Assembly: GCA_963769255.1 (NCBI GenBank)
Contig: CAVYKV010000002.1
Location: 248,001-312,000 of the forward strand
Source of the DNA: JAKACA01 sp963769255
GTDB taxonomy: Bacteria > Actinomycetota > Acidimicrobiia > Acidimicrobiales > Bog-793
Direction: 5' to 3'
DNA length: 64,000 bases
Both the position numbers and the translations under genes were made by a program. Within the stretch, counting starts at the first letter, position 1. Every line of letters begins with the position of its first letter. A model generated the notes under the pieces. It was not told the origin of the DNA. It searched no databases and worked only from the letters and a program-made list of their open reading frames with translations. Positions 1-7,662 of this stretch are shown one piece after another.

Positions 1-35
1 GGCCGCCGGTTCCTCGCCCGCCGGCCCGGGAGCGC

Positions 36-1646
36 TCACATCTCGTCCGGGGCGCCCACGCCCAGGAGGTCGAGGCCGATGGCGAGCCCGACGCGGGCCG
101 CCTCCACGAGCCAGAGCCGCGCCTGGGTCAGCTCGGGCGGCACGCCCTCCCCCATCACGTAGCAGTCGTGGTAGAAGCTGTGGAAGTCGCCGGCGAGGCG
201 GCGCACCCAGTTCGTCACCTTGTAGGGGGCGCGCTCGAGGGTCGCCTCCTCGACGACGCGGGGCAGCTCGGCGAGCGTCCGCAACATGTCGAGCTCGCGG
301 GGGTGCTCGAGAAGGCCAAGATCCACCTCGCCGACGGGCGCCGGTGCGATGCCGCGCTCGGCAGCCACCCTCCCGATGGAGGCGATGCGGGCGTGGGCGT
401 ACTGCACGTAGAAGACGGGGTTCTCGGCCGAGCGCTGCCGGACGAGGTCGAGGTCGATCGTCGTCGCCTGGTCGATGGACGACAGCAGCGACATGAGGCG
501 GGCGGCGTCGGCGCCGACGTCGTCGATGAGGGTGTCGAGGCGGACGTAGGTGCCGGCCCGTTTCGACATCGTGCCGCTGACGAGCGAGATCATCTGCCCG
601 ATGCGCACCTCGAGACGGGCGGGGTCGACGCCGAGGGCCTGCACTCCGGCGTGCAGGCTGGCGACCTGACCCTGGGTGTCGGCACCGAAGACGTCGATGA
701 CGCGGTCGAAACCCCGTTCGAGGAACTTGTTGCGGTGGTAGGCGAGATCGCCGCCGAGGTAGGTGTAGTCCCCGTTCGACTTGATGAGCACACGGTCCCG
801 GCTGTCCCCGAAGGTCGTGGCCCGGAACCAGGTGGCGCCTCCCTCCTCGTAGACGTGGCCCCGCCGGCGCAGCTCCTCGATGAGCTCGTCGACCTTGCCG
901 CTCTCCTCGATGGAGGCCTGCGAGTACCACTCGTCGAAGTGGATGCTCATGCGGTCCATCGTGAGGCGGATGTCGGCGAGGATGGCCTCGGCGGCGAAGC
1001 GACCGGCGGCCGCGATGTCGTCGGGGCCCTCGTAGGCCATGGCGATCTGGGCGACGTACTCGCCCTGGTACCCCTCTTCCGGGGGGGCCTCGCCGCGGCG
1101 GCGGGCGAGCAGGCTCTCGCCGAGGAGGCGAATCTGGTTGCCCGTGTCGTTGACGTAGTACTCACGCGACACGAGCGAGCCTGTCCTCATGAGGAGGCGT
1201 GCGAGGGCGTCGCCGTAGGCGCCGAACCATCCGTTGCCGACGTGCACGGGCCCCGTCGGGTTGGCGGAGACGAACTCGATCTGCGTGCGCTCGCCGTGGC
1301 CGAGGTCGGGGGCGGCGTAACCGGCCTCGCCTTCCGTCACGATCTCGACGAGCACCTCGTGCAGCCACGACGGCCGCAGCTTGAAATTGACGAAACCGGG
1401 CCCCGCCACCTCCACCGCCTCCACGTGCGCCACGACGGCGTCTCGCAGCACGGCGGCCAGCTGCTCGCCCAGCTGTCGGGGTGGGCGCCCCGCCGCCCTG
1501 GCGAGGGCGAGGGCCACGTTCGTGGAGAAGTCCCCGTGCTCGGGGCGGGCCGGCCGCTCCAGGTGGACGTCGGCGGGCGCCGCCTCGATCCCGAGGCGGC
1601 GCAGCCCGTCGGCGACGGATTCGGCGAGGTCGTCGGTGATGCTCAT
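36..1646 (-). CDS. argS: Arginyl-tRNA synthetase (ArgS)
   Basis: Charges tRNA-Arg with arginine in the cytoplasm, using ATP. The 536-residue product is a normal length for a class Ia ArgS. The N-terminal Arg-tRNA-synt-N domain (about residues 1-95) is followed by a Rossmann core with the HIGH-type signature ANPTGPVHVGNGW (about 128-140). A KMSKS-type loop, SGTMSKRAGT, lies at about 357-366, and the helical DALR anticodon-binding domain runs to the C-terminus. I start at the ATG at 1646 because the first domain begins there; the frame stays open upstream only because of high GC. It is transcribed away from the tRNA-Arg gene 93 bp away, so enzyme and substrate share one intergenic region. Confidence 0.96.
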   Translation of the reverse strand: MSITDDLAESVADGLRRLGIEAAPADVHLERPARPEHGDFSTNVALALARAAGRPPRQLGEQLAAVLRDAVVAHVEAVEVAGPGFVNFKLRPSWLHEVLVEIVTEGEAGYAAPDLGHGERTQIEFVSANPTGPVHVGNGWFGAYGDALARLLMRTGSLVSREYYVNDTGNQIRLLGESLLARRRGEAPPEEGYQGEYVAQIAMAYEGPDDIAAAGRFAAEAILADIRLTMDRMSIHFDEWYSQASIEESGKVDELIEELRRRGHVYEEGGATWFRATTFGDSRDRVLIKSNGDYTYLGGDLAYHRNKFLERGFDRVIDVFGADTQGQVASLHAGVQALGVDPARLEVRIGQMISLVSGTMSKRAGTYVRLDTLIDDVGADAARLMSLLSSIDQATTIDLDLVRQRSAENPVFYVQYAHARIASIGRVAAERGIAPAPVGEVDLGLLEHPRELDMLRTLAELPRVVEEATLERAPYKVTNWVRRLAGDFHSFYHDCYVMGEGVPPELTQARLWLVEAARVGLAIGLDLLGVGAPDEM

Positions 1647-1739
1647 GTCGAAAATGAGGATGGCCGAAGTGCGGGTAGCATGCAAACAGCGACGGACGCA
1701 ACCGCACCGGGCGGAGCGATCGGACGCTTCGCCCCTCCC

Positions 1740-1814
1740 GCCCTCGTAGCTCAGCGGATAGAGCACCGGCCTCCGGAGCCGGGTGCGCAGGTTCGAGTCC
1801 TGCCGAGGGCGCCA
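1740..1814 (+). tRNA. tRNA-Arg (anticodon CCG), CCA encoded
   Basis: Folds as a full cloverleaf. The acceptor stem GCCCTCG pairs with CGAGGGC, and the D arm contains GCTC...GAGC. The anticodon stem CCGGC/GCCGG carries the loop CTCCGGA (anticodon CCG, reading the CGG arginine codon). The T arm is GCAGG-TTCGAGT-CCTGC. A discriminator G and an encoded CCA complete the 3' end. The gene is divergent from argS. Its last 14 bases plus one are repeated immediately downstream. Confidence 0.95.
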
Positions 1815-1830
1815 CTGCCGAGGGCGCCAC
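1801..1830 (+). repeat. Tandem 15-bp duplication of the tRNA-Arg 3' end
   Basis: The unit TGCCGAGGGCGCCAC occurs twice, back to back and identical. The first copy is the 3' acceptor strand and CCA of tRNA-Arg; the second lies just outside the gene. Identity segments at tRNA 3' ends are typical attachment cores of integrating elements, but no integrase is present nearby. A simple slippage duplication is equally possible. Confidence 0.8.
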
Positions 1831-1849
1831 GATGACGTCGCCCGGGTGG

Positions 1850-2323
1850 TTACATCGTCTCGATCGGGTCGTACTCGAAGCGGGGCAGCACCCGCCCCTC
1901 GATCGAACCGGAGGGCGCTGAGCCCACCAGCCTCGCCCCCATGGCCTCGTAGAAGCCCGCCGCGCCCGGCTCCGCCTCGATCCTCACCACCTCGAAGCCG
2001 AGCGCCACCGCCGTGCCGCGCATGTGCTCGAACAGGCTGCGGCCGACGCCCTGCCCGATCACGGCCGGGTCCACGAACATGAGGCCGAGCTCCCCCTCCG
2101 GCGGTTCGCCCTCCAGGCTGTAGAGGCCCACGGCGGTGCCGCCCAGTTCGGCAACGACGATGCGCCGGGCAGCCACCTCGTCGGGCCGGATCGTCAGCTC
2201 GGAACGGCAGGCCTCGAGAAACGACTCGTCGTAGCCCCAGTAGGCCTTCGATCGCAGTGCCAGCTCGCCGAGCACGGCCGCCTCGTCGGGCCGGCCGGGT
2301 CGGAGCACGGGGGGTGCGGCCAC
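1850..2323 (-). CDS. GNAT-family N-acetyltransferase
   Basis: A 157-residue protein that is a single GNAT domain, transferring an acetyl group from acetyl-CoA to an unknown amine. The diagnostic parts are strand 4 with GELGLMFVDPAVIGQGVG, where the Q-x-G-x-G acetyl-CoA pyrophosphate loop is QGVGR, and the late motif EPGAAGFYEAMGA near the C-terminus. The start is a GTG at 2323, directly before the first strand. It lies on the same strand as the STAS gene upstream (18 bp gap) and may be co-transcribed with it. Substrate cannot be told from sequence. Confidence 0.85.
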   Translation of the reverse strand: MAAPPVLRPGRPDEAAVLGELALRSKAYWGYDESFLEACRSELTIRPDEVAARRIVVAELGGTAVGLYSLEGEPPEGELGLMFVDPAVIGQGVGRSLFEHMRGTAVALGFEVVRIEAEPGAAGFYEAMGARLVGSAPSGSIEGRVLPRFEYDPIETM

Positions 2324-2341
2324 GGGAGCGCTGTGGCGTGA

Positions 2342-2728
2342 CTAGGCGGTGGGACCGGAGTCCGGCGGACTCCCTTCCTCCCCGCCGGCGAGGAGGGCGT
2401 GTTCCCGGTCCGGGAAGACGTGGAACACCTCGGCCAGGCCGGCGAGCTCGAGCACCCTTCGCACCCCCGCAGTGGGGGCGCACAGCACGACGTCCTCGGC
2501 CCGCTCGCGGGCACGGCGGAGGGCCGTCACGAGCACGGAGAGCCCGGACGAGTCGAGAAAGGTGACCCCGGAGAGGTCGACGACGGTGAAGCGGAAGGAG
2601 GCGACCTCGCCGAGGAGCGCCTCGTGCAGCTCCGGCGCCGCCGCCACGTCGATCTCGCCGCTCAACACGACGACGGCTGCGCCCTCTTGGCGGAGCCGCT
2701 CGATGGCGTAACCGTCCGTGAGGTTCAT
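2342..2728 (-). CDS. STAS-domain anti-sigma factor antagonist
   Basis: A 128-residue SpoIIAA/RsbV-type protein made of one STAS domain. In partner switching the unphosphorylated form binds the anti-sigma kinase and frees a sigma factor. Phosphorylation of a conserved serine blocks this. The site is visible as FLDSSGLSVLV, the DSSGL phosphoacceptor motif, at about residues 57-67. The ATG at 2728 overlaps the stop of the upstream HATPase gene (ATGA), so the pair is probably translationally coupled: kinase and its antagonist made together. A GGGAG ribosome binding site precedes the start. Confidence 0.88.
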   Translation of the reverse strand: MNLTDGYAIERLRQEGAAVVVLSGEIDVAAAPELHEALLGEVASFRFTVVDLSGVTFLDSSGLSVLVTALRRARERAEDVVLCAPTAGVRRVLELAGLAEVFHVFPDREHALLAGGEEGSPPDSGPTA

Positions 2729-3699
2729 GTCGCTCGCTCCCGGTCGGTCGGGACGACGGCACGCGGGGCCCGGTACCACCTGCTCGCCACCCAGGCGACC
2801 GGCGCCGCTCCGGCGGCCTGGCGGACGAACTCGTCGAGGATCCACTTGCGGACGCCGAGGACCTCCTCGTCGGGCGGGAGCGTGAGCACGTTCAACCCAG
2901 CCTCGCAGTAGGCGTCGGCCTCGTCGAGGAGCCCGTCGAGGCGGGCGAGCTCGCCCACGGCGTCAGCCGGCAGGAGGTACTCGAGGTCGATGCGCCCGCG
3001 ACCCTCCGAGCGGGCCACCGCGATCTCCTGCTCCTGCCGATCGGTGAACCCGGCGAAACGGGTCCCGAGGTCGTCGATGAGCCCGACGAGGCGCTCGGGA
3101 ACGGTGCGGTGGCCCTCCCGCTCCCGATCGGCGATGAGGCGGAATTCCCTGAAGAGCCCGTCGTAGTGCTCGGAGGTGCGCAGGGCGGCCGCCAGTGGCA
3201 GCCCGAGGATGGCGAAGCGGGCGAGATCGAACGACGCCCGGCCGACGAGCGGCGAGCCGTCCGAAGTCGTGGCCCGGTGTCTCGCCGGATGTCTCGCCGG
3301 CGTCGAGAGCGGGTGCCGCGGGCCGCCCTCCTCGATGGGCGGCACGGCGGCGTCGAGCTCGAACCACACCGTCTTGCCGTCCGCTCGCTCGTCGATGCCC
3401 CACGAGCTCGCCAGGCGGGCCACGAGCTGCAGCCCCCGCCCCGTCGAGGCTTCCAGGCCGAACCATCGCAGGAGCGGCACGCCCACCGACAGGTCGGACA
3501 CCTCCACACGGACAGGCGAGTGGCCGACCGACACCTCGATCGTCGTGTCGGCATGCAGGATGGCGTTCGTGACGAGCTCGGAGACGAGAAGGGCGGCAAC
3601 CTCCTGCAGCCCGGGCGGCTCCTCCTGAAGCTCGTCGCCGACGAATCGCCGAGCGGCCGCCGCGCTCGAATTGTCGGGCGGGAGGAGGAGCCGGTTCAC
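2725..3699 (-). CDS. HATPase anti-sigma kinase with an unrecognised C-terminal domain
   Basis: The N-terminal ~130 residues are a GHKL/HATPase_c_2 domain of the RsbW/SpoIIAB kind. The N-box is ELVTNAILHA, the G1 aspartate is in VSDLSVG, and the G2 loop is STGRGLQLVARLA. This is expected to bind ATP and act as serine kinase and anti-sigma factor toward the overlapping STAS partner. The C-terminal ~180 residues are charged and mostly helical, and I do not recognise them. I start at the GTG at 3699, giving the usual LLLPPD opening. An ATG at 3804 is in frame, but a -10-like TAGACT abuts it, so it probably lies at or before the transcript start. Confidence 0.8.
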   Translation of the reverse strand: MNRLLLPPDNSSAAAARRFVGDELQEEPPGLQEVAALLVSELVTNAILHADTTIEVSVGHSPVRVEVSDLSVGVPLLRWFGLEASTGRGLQLVARLASSWGIDERADGKTVWFELDAAVPPIEEGGPRHPLSTPARHPARHRATTSDGSPLVGRASFDLARFAILGLPLAAALRTSEHYDGLFREFRLIADREREGHRTVPERLVGLIDDLGTRFAGFTDRQEQEIAVARSEGRGRIDLEYLLPADAVGELARLDGLLDEADAYCEAGLNVLTLPPDEEVLGVRKWILDEFVRQAAGAAPVAWVASRWYRAPRAVVPTDRERAT

Positions 3700-3875
3700 G
3701 GAGCGAGGCGCTCGGCCCGGCACGCCGCTACACCGTCTCGCCCCACGGCATCTACCGACATCCGACGCTCGGACGAGCGAGAAACACGGGCAAACACTGC
3801 TCATAGTCTACGTGAGCGGTCGACGGGAACACGTGACGTCTGACCGCACACGTGGCCGGCTCCGCATCTGCTCCC

Positions 3876-3881
3876 TACACT
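3876..3881 (+). promoter_or_regulatory. Candidate -10 element for the GAF-phosphatase gene
   Basis: TACACT, a common actinobacterial -10 form, sits 68 bp before the phosphatase start. No good -35 is visible. The same 249-bp gap must also drive the divergent HATPase-STAS pair. Confidence 0.35.
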
Positions 3882-3948
3882 GGCGGAGCACGGCCGAACG
3901 AGATCGGCGAGGGCTCCACGCCGTCGTGGACGACTCGGAGGGGACAAC

Positions 3949-6876
3949 GTGAGCGACAGCGCCACTGCCGACAACCTCCCGTCCCCGCTTGCCGATCGGG
4001 TCGGTGACGACTCCCTCTCCCGGCTCATCGCCGCCGAGCAGGCGGCCTGGTCGGCCGGAGAGAGGGCGATGCTCTGGCGGACCCAGCTGGTCCGGGCGTC
4101 CGACGACCTCTCCGGCGCCACCCTCGACGACTTCCTCGAGCGCGTGCTGCTCGCCGTGAAGGACCTCCTCGCCGCCGACACCGTGTCGCTGCTCGTGACA
4201 AACGAGGCGGGCGACGAGCTCGTGGCACGCAGTTCGGTCGGGGTCCCCGAAGCGATATCGCTCGGTGTTCGCATCCCCGCCGGAGCCGGCATGGCGGGGC
4301 AGGTGCTGGCAAACCGCCGGCCCCTCCTCGTGCCCGACCTCTCCACCATCGAGCTCGCCTCCCCCATGCTCAACGAGGTCGGCGTGCGCTCCGTCGTGGC
4401 CGTTCCCGTCCAGACCTCGGAGGTGGTCGTCGGTGTCCTGCACGCCGGCAGCTTCCGCCGCGACTACTTCGGGCCCTCCGCCGTCGACGCCCTTTCGGTC
4501 GTGGCCGACCGCCTCGCCAGCGCCATGGAACGCGTGAGCGCCCTTGCCTCGGAGCGGGAGGCGCGCGAGCGCATCGAGTCGTTCGCCCGGCGCCTCGAGC
4601 ACCTGCAGCGCGTGACCGACGCCCTCTCTGGGGATCTCAGCCCGGACGAGGTCGCCGCCGTGGTGTGCCGGGAGACGAGAGTCTTCCTCGGGAGCGACAT
4701 CTCCGGCTGTGCCCTCTGGCAGCTGCAAGGCGGCGAGCTCGTCCTCATGCGGGGAGAGGAGGCGTCTCCGGCCGCAGCGCCCTTCGCCTCGGTTCCCCTC
4801 TCGAGTCCCTTGCCGGTCGCCGAGGTCGTCCGGACGGCTCGCCCGATCTGGATCGAGTCGCCCGAGGAGTTCGTCCGCCGCTACCCGGCGACGCGGGGAG
4901 TGGTCATGAACCAGCGGCGTTTCGCCCTCCTCCCGCTCGCCACGGCAGAGGGGCGGATCGGTACCCTCGCCCTCGGTTTCGACGACAGCCGACCCTTCGA
5001 GTTGGCCGAGCAGCAGTTCCTCCTCGCCCTCGCCGGCCAGGCCGGGCAGGCGCTCGACCGCGCCCACCTGCGCGACCTCGAGAAGGCGGCCACCTTCCGC
5101 AACGGGGTCCTCGCCAAGGTTTCCGCCGTCCTCAGCGAGTCCCTCGACTTCCACGAGACGCTGGGCAGCATCGTCCGGCTCATCGTCCCCGAGCTGACCG
5201 ACATCGCCGCCATCCATCTGCTCGAGAGCCCCGGCCGCCTCGTGCGCGTCGCCGTGGCGCACCGGGATCCCGAGGTGGAGCGCGCCATCTGGGAAGCCGC
5301 CCCGGAGGGATACCCGGGGATGTCACGCCTGCTCATGGCGGCCGCCCGCGGCGAGAGCCGGCTCATCGACGACCTGGCGACGAGCCTGCAGGAGCCCGCC
5401 GCCGAGGTGCCGACGGATCTCCGGCAGGCGCTCGGAACCCTCGCTCTCGGCCCCGCCCTCCTCGTACCGCTCGTCGATCGCGGACAGCAGCTGGGAGTGC
5501 TCAGCTTGGCGCAGAGTGCCGGGGGTCGGGGTTTCGATCCCGTCACGCGGCGGCTGCTGGAGGACGTGGCCGAGCGTGCGGCCGTTGCCCTCACGAACTC
5601 CCGCCTGCACTCGGACCTGCGCGAGGCGCGGCGCGCCGAGCGCTTCCTCCTCGACGTGACGACGGCGATCGCCGGGGCGACGGGCTACAGCGAGACGCTC
5701 GAACGGCTCGGCTCCGCCGCCGTCCCCGCCCTCGGCGACCTCTGCCTCATCGATCTCCTCGACGACGAGGGCCAGCTCCGCCGCATGGTGGCGCACCACG
5801 CCGACCCGGCCGTGCGGCCGCTCGTCGACCTGCTGCGGGAGCAGAGCCCGGAGCTGAGTGGTGAGCACCCGAGCGCCAGGGTGATCCACGAGCGCCGGAC
5901 GGTCTGGGCGGCCGAGATGCCGGAGGACTTCCTCCGGCGGACAACTCGGACGCCCAACCACCTCGACACCGTGAAGGCGCTCCGGTTCGGCTCGTACATC
6001 GCCGTGCCCCTCGTGGCCGAGGACGTCGTACTCGGCGCCCTCACCCTCGTCATGGCCGGCTCCGGCCGTACCTACGACAGCCGGGACGTCCAGCTGGCCG
6101 AGAGCCTGGCGGCCCACGTGGCCGTCGTCGTCAACAAGGCCCGCCGCTACGAGCGCGAGCACCACACTTCGCAAATCCTGCAGTCGAGCCTCCTGCCCTC
6201 GGAGCTGCCCCGCCTGCCCGGCCTGCAGCTGGCCGCCCGCTATCTCGCCGGCACCCGCGAGTCCGAGGTGGGTGGCGACTTCTACGACGCCGTGCACCTC
6301 CCGAACCGATGGGTGAGCCTCGCCATCGGGGACGTCGCCGGTCACGACCACCGGGCCGCCGCCATGATGGGGCATCTGCGCAGCGCCCTGCGCGCCCTCG
6401 GCAGCCGGTCGGGACCGCCCAGCCAGGTCGTCGACGAGGTGGCGGCGGGATGGGACGTGCTCGGCTTCGACCGCATCGCCACCTGCATCGTCGCCCAGCT
6501 CGATCCGCGCACCGGCGATCTCGTCATGTCCAACGCCGGCCACCCGCCGCCTCTCCGAATCGCCGGAGGCGGGGCCGAGTTCGTCTCGCTGCCACCCTCC
6601 CCCCCGCTCGGCGCACCCTCGCCCCGGCGCCAGGACTGGCACGGCCGGCTCGCACCCGGCGAGACCCTCCTCTTCTACACCGACGGCGTCATCGACGATC
6701 GCAGGCACGACATGGACCGGCGGATGGGGCAGCTGCTCGAGATCGCCGGGGACGGCCCCGACGACGTCGAGGAGGTCTGCGACCGCGTCATCACCGCCCT
6801 CGGCTCCGACCGTTCGGACGACGTCGCCCTGCTGGCGGTCTCCATCTCTCCTCCCTCTCCTTCTCCCGAGCACTAG
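3949..6876 (+). CDS. Four-GAF sensor PP2C (SpoIIE/RsbU-type) serine phosphatase
   Basis: A 975-residue soluble protein that probably dephosphorylates a STAS antagonist in response to signals sensed by its GAF array. By eye there are four GAF domains at roughly residues 55-190, 225-380, 395-555 and 560-735, linked by helical segments. The SpoIIE-type PP2C domain follows at about 745-970. It is complete: EVGGDFYDAV and GDVAGHDHRAAAMM supply metal-binding aspartates, then SNAGHPPPL and FYTDGVIDDR. There are no membrane segments, so sensing is cytoplasmic; ligands are unknown. It is divergent from a HATPase/STAS pair, the natural kinase and substrate for such a phosphatase. Confidence 0.92.
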   Translation: MSDSATADNLPSPLADRVGDDSLSRLIAAEQAAWSAGERAMLWRTQLVRASDDLSGATLDDFLERVLLAVKDLLAADTVSLLVTNEAGDELVARSSVGVPEAISLGVRIPAGAGMAGQVLANRRPLLVPDLSTIELASPMLNEVGVRSVVAVPVQTSEVVVGVLHAGSFRRDYFGPSAVDALSVVADRLASAMERVSALASEREARERIESFARRLEHLQRVTDALSGDLSPDEVAAVVCRETRVFLGSDISGCALWQLQGGELVLMRGEEASPAAAPFASVPLSSPLPVAEVVRTARPIWIESPEEFVRRYPATRGVVMNQRRFALLPLATAEGRIGTLALGFDDSRPFELAEQQFLLALAGQAGQALDRAHLRDLEKAATFRNGVLAKVSAVLSESLDFHETLGSIVRLIVPELTDIAAIHLLESPGRLVRVAVAHRDPEVERAIWEAAPEGYPGMSRLLMAAARGESRLIDDLATSLQEPAAEVPTDLRQALGTLALGPALLVPLVDRGQQLGVLSLAQSAGGRGFDPVTRRLLEDVAERAAVALTNSRLHSDLREARRAERFLLDVTTAIAGATGYSETLERLGSAAVPALGDLCLIDLLDDEGQLRRMVAHHADPAVRPLVDLLREQSPELSGEHPSARVIHERRTVWAAEMPEDFLRRTTRTPNHLDTVKALRFGSYIAVPLVAEDVVLGALTLVMAGSGRTYDSRDVQLAESLAAHVAVVVNKARRYEREHHTSQILQSSLLPSELPRLPGLQLAARYLAGTRESEVGGDFYDAVHLPNRWVSLAIGDVAGHDHRAAAMMGHLRSALRALGSRSGPPSQVVDEVAAGWDVLGFDRIATCIVAQLDPRTGDLVMSNAGHPPPLRIAGGGAEFVSLPPSPPLGAPSPRRQDWHGRLAPGETLLFYTDGVIDDRRHDMDRRMGQLLEIAGDGPDDVEEVCDRVITALGSDRSDDVALLAVSISPPSPSPEH

Positions 6877-7178
6877 GGGGCGCGCCGGCGTCGCCGCCGG
6901 TGGTCGGTGGGTGGGCCCCGAAGCGGCCGCTCGCCTGGCAGTAGCTCTTGCGACCTGGGACCGTCGCCACGTTCCGTGAGAAATGCCACGTCCCATGTTT
7001 CAGGAGACTGCGCCACGGGCATAGGAACGCCGTGGCGGGGTGCAGTGCCACGCGATTGTGGAGAGGGCGAGAAGAGGCTTTTCCGCGCCATCTGCAGTGC
7101 GCGCTCGCCGCTGTCAGCGCGCCACCGACCGCCCTCTTTTGCCCTCACAGTGCTGTGCGGGGCACCGTCAACTGGCAC

Positions 7179-7187
7179 TTGTCCACA
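7179..7187 (+). other. DnaA-box-like sequence
   Basis: TTGTCCACA differs by one base from the classical TTATCCACA box and equals the form common in high-GC actinobacteria. A weaker TTTCCACCG lies 13 bp further on (7200-7208). Neither dnaA nor dnaN is in the window, so this is not by itself evidence of the origin. It could be a DnaA-titration or DnaA-regulated site, or chance. Confidence 0.35.
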
Positions 7188-7567
7188 GTATCCCCAGGCT
7201 TTCCACCGGTCTTCCTGGGAAATGCCCGGCGCCCGCCCCACTCCAATGACCCCTCCTGTCGTGCCGTCGCCGGCGCGGTGTGAGGTGAACCCGACGTCGC
7301 TCCTCAGGACTCGGGAGGACCGGCGGGAGCCATCTGCATCGGCGTTGCAACGACCTTCGTTGCGCAGCGAGCAACTCCGTTCGGGGAAAGGTGAGCTTGC
7401 AGGATTCCGCCGGGGGGTGAGCGGCTTGGCTAGCCTGGGGCGGCAAGAACAACCGGCCACCGGGGGGCTGCGCGGTCGTGGATCCGGCCGGTTCCCGGGG
7501 CCCAGAGTCGGGGGAGACGAGACTGACGGTGCCAGGTCGTTCCGCTTTCGCCCCAACGGTGGCCGCC

Positions 7568-7587
7568 GGCGTCGCGAAAGCGACGCC
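7568..7587 (+). other. GAAA-capped perfect hairpin in the 5' leader
   Basis: GGCGTCGC and GCGACGCC form an 8-bp perfect stem closed by a GAAA tetraloop, the most stable GNRA cap. It lies 75 bp before the secreted beta-propeller gene. No U-tract follows, so an intrinsic terminator is unlikely. A leader RNA structure is more plausible. Confidence 0.5.
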
Positions 7588-7662
7588 GACCTGCAGGAAA
7601 TAGACGCTCCCGTCCGCCCTTCGACACTCAAGCCGCGCCGGGATCCGACCGATGAATTCGAT

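Larger units (their letters stand above)
6877..7662. other. Long gene-poor intergenic region
   Basis: About 786 bp with no convincing gene; frames stay open only because of GC content. It holds a DnaA-box-like site at 7179-7187, direct repeats of GCCACGT near 6966 and 6986, and a perfect hairpin at 7568-7587 close to the next gene. The second half (about 7380-7590) is rich in G/C stems and could be a structured 5' leader. I could not match it to a known riboswitch. Confidence 0.5.

Noticed and set aside
1647..2762. Continuation of the argS frame far upstream of its start
   Set aside because: The upstream translation is arginine/proline-rich, crosses the tRNA and the GNAT gene, and has no family similarity; it is a GC artefact.
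6791..7051. Minus-strand open frame that looked like a possible transposase remnant
   Set aside because: Its start half lies in the gap and the rest is antisense to the phosphatase 3' end. No transposase motif or terminal repeats are seen.
7380..7500. Possible c-di-AMP (ydaO-type) riboswitch
   Set aside because: A GGTGAGC and a later CTAGCCTGGGG string are suggestive, but the conserved CCGAAUCCG-type core is missing. I list it only as an unclassified structured leader.
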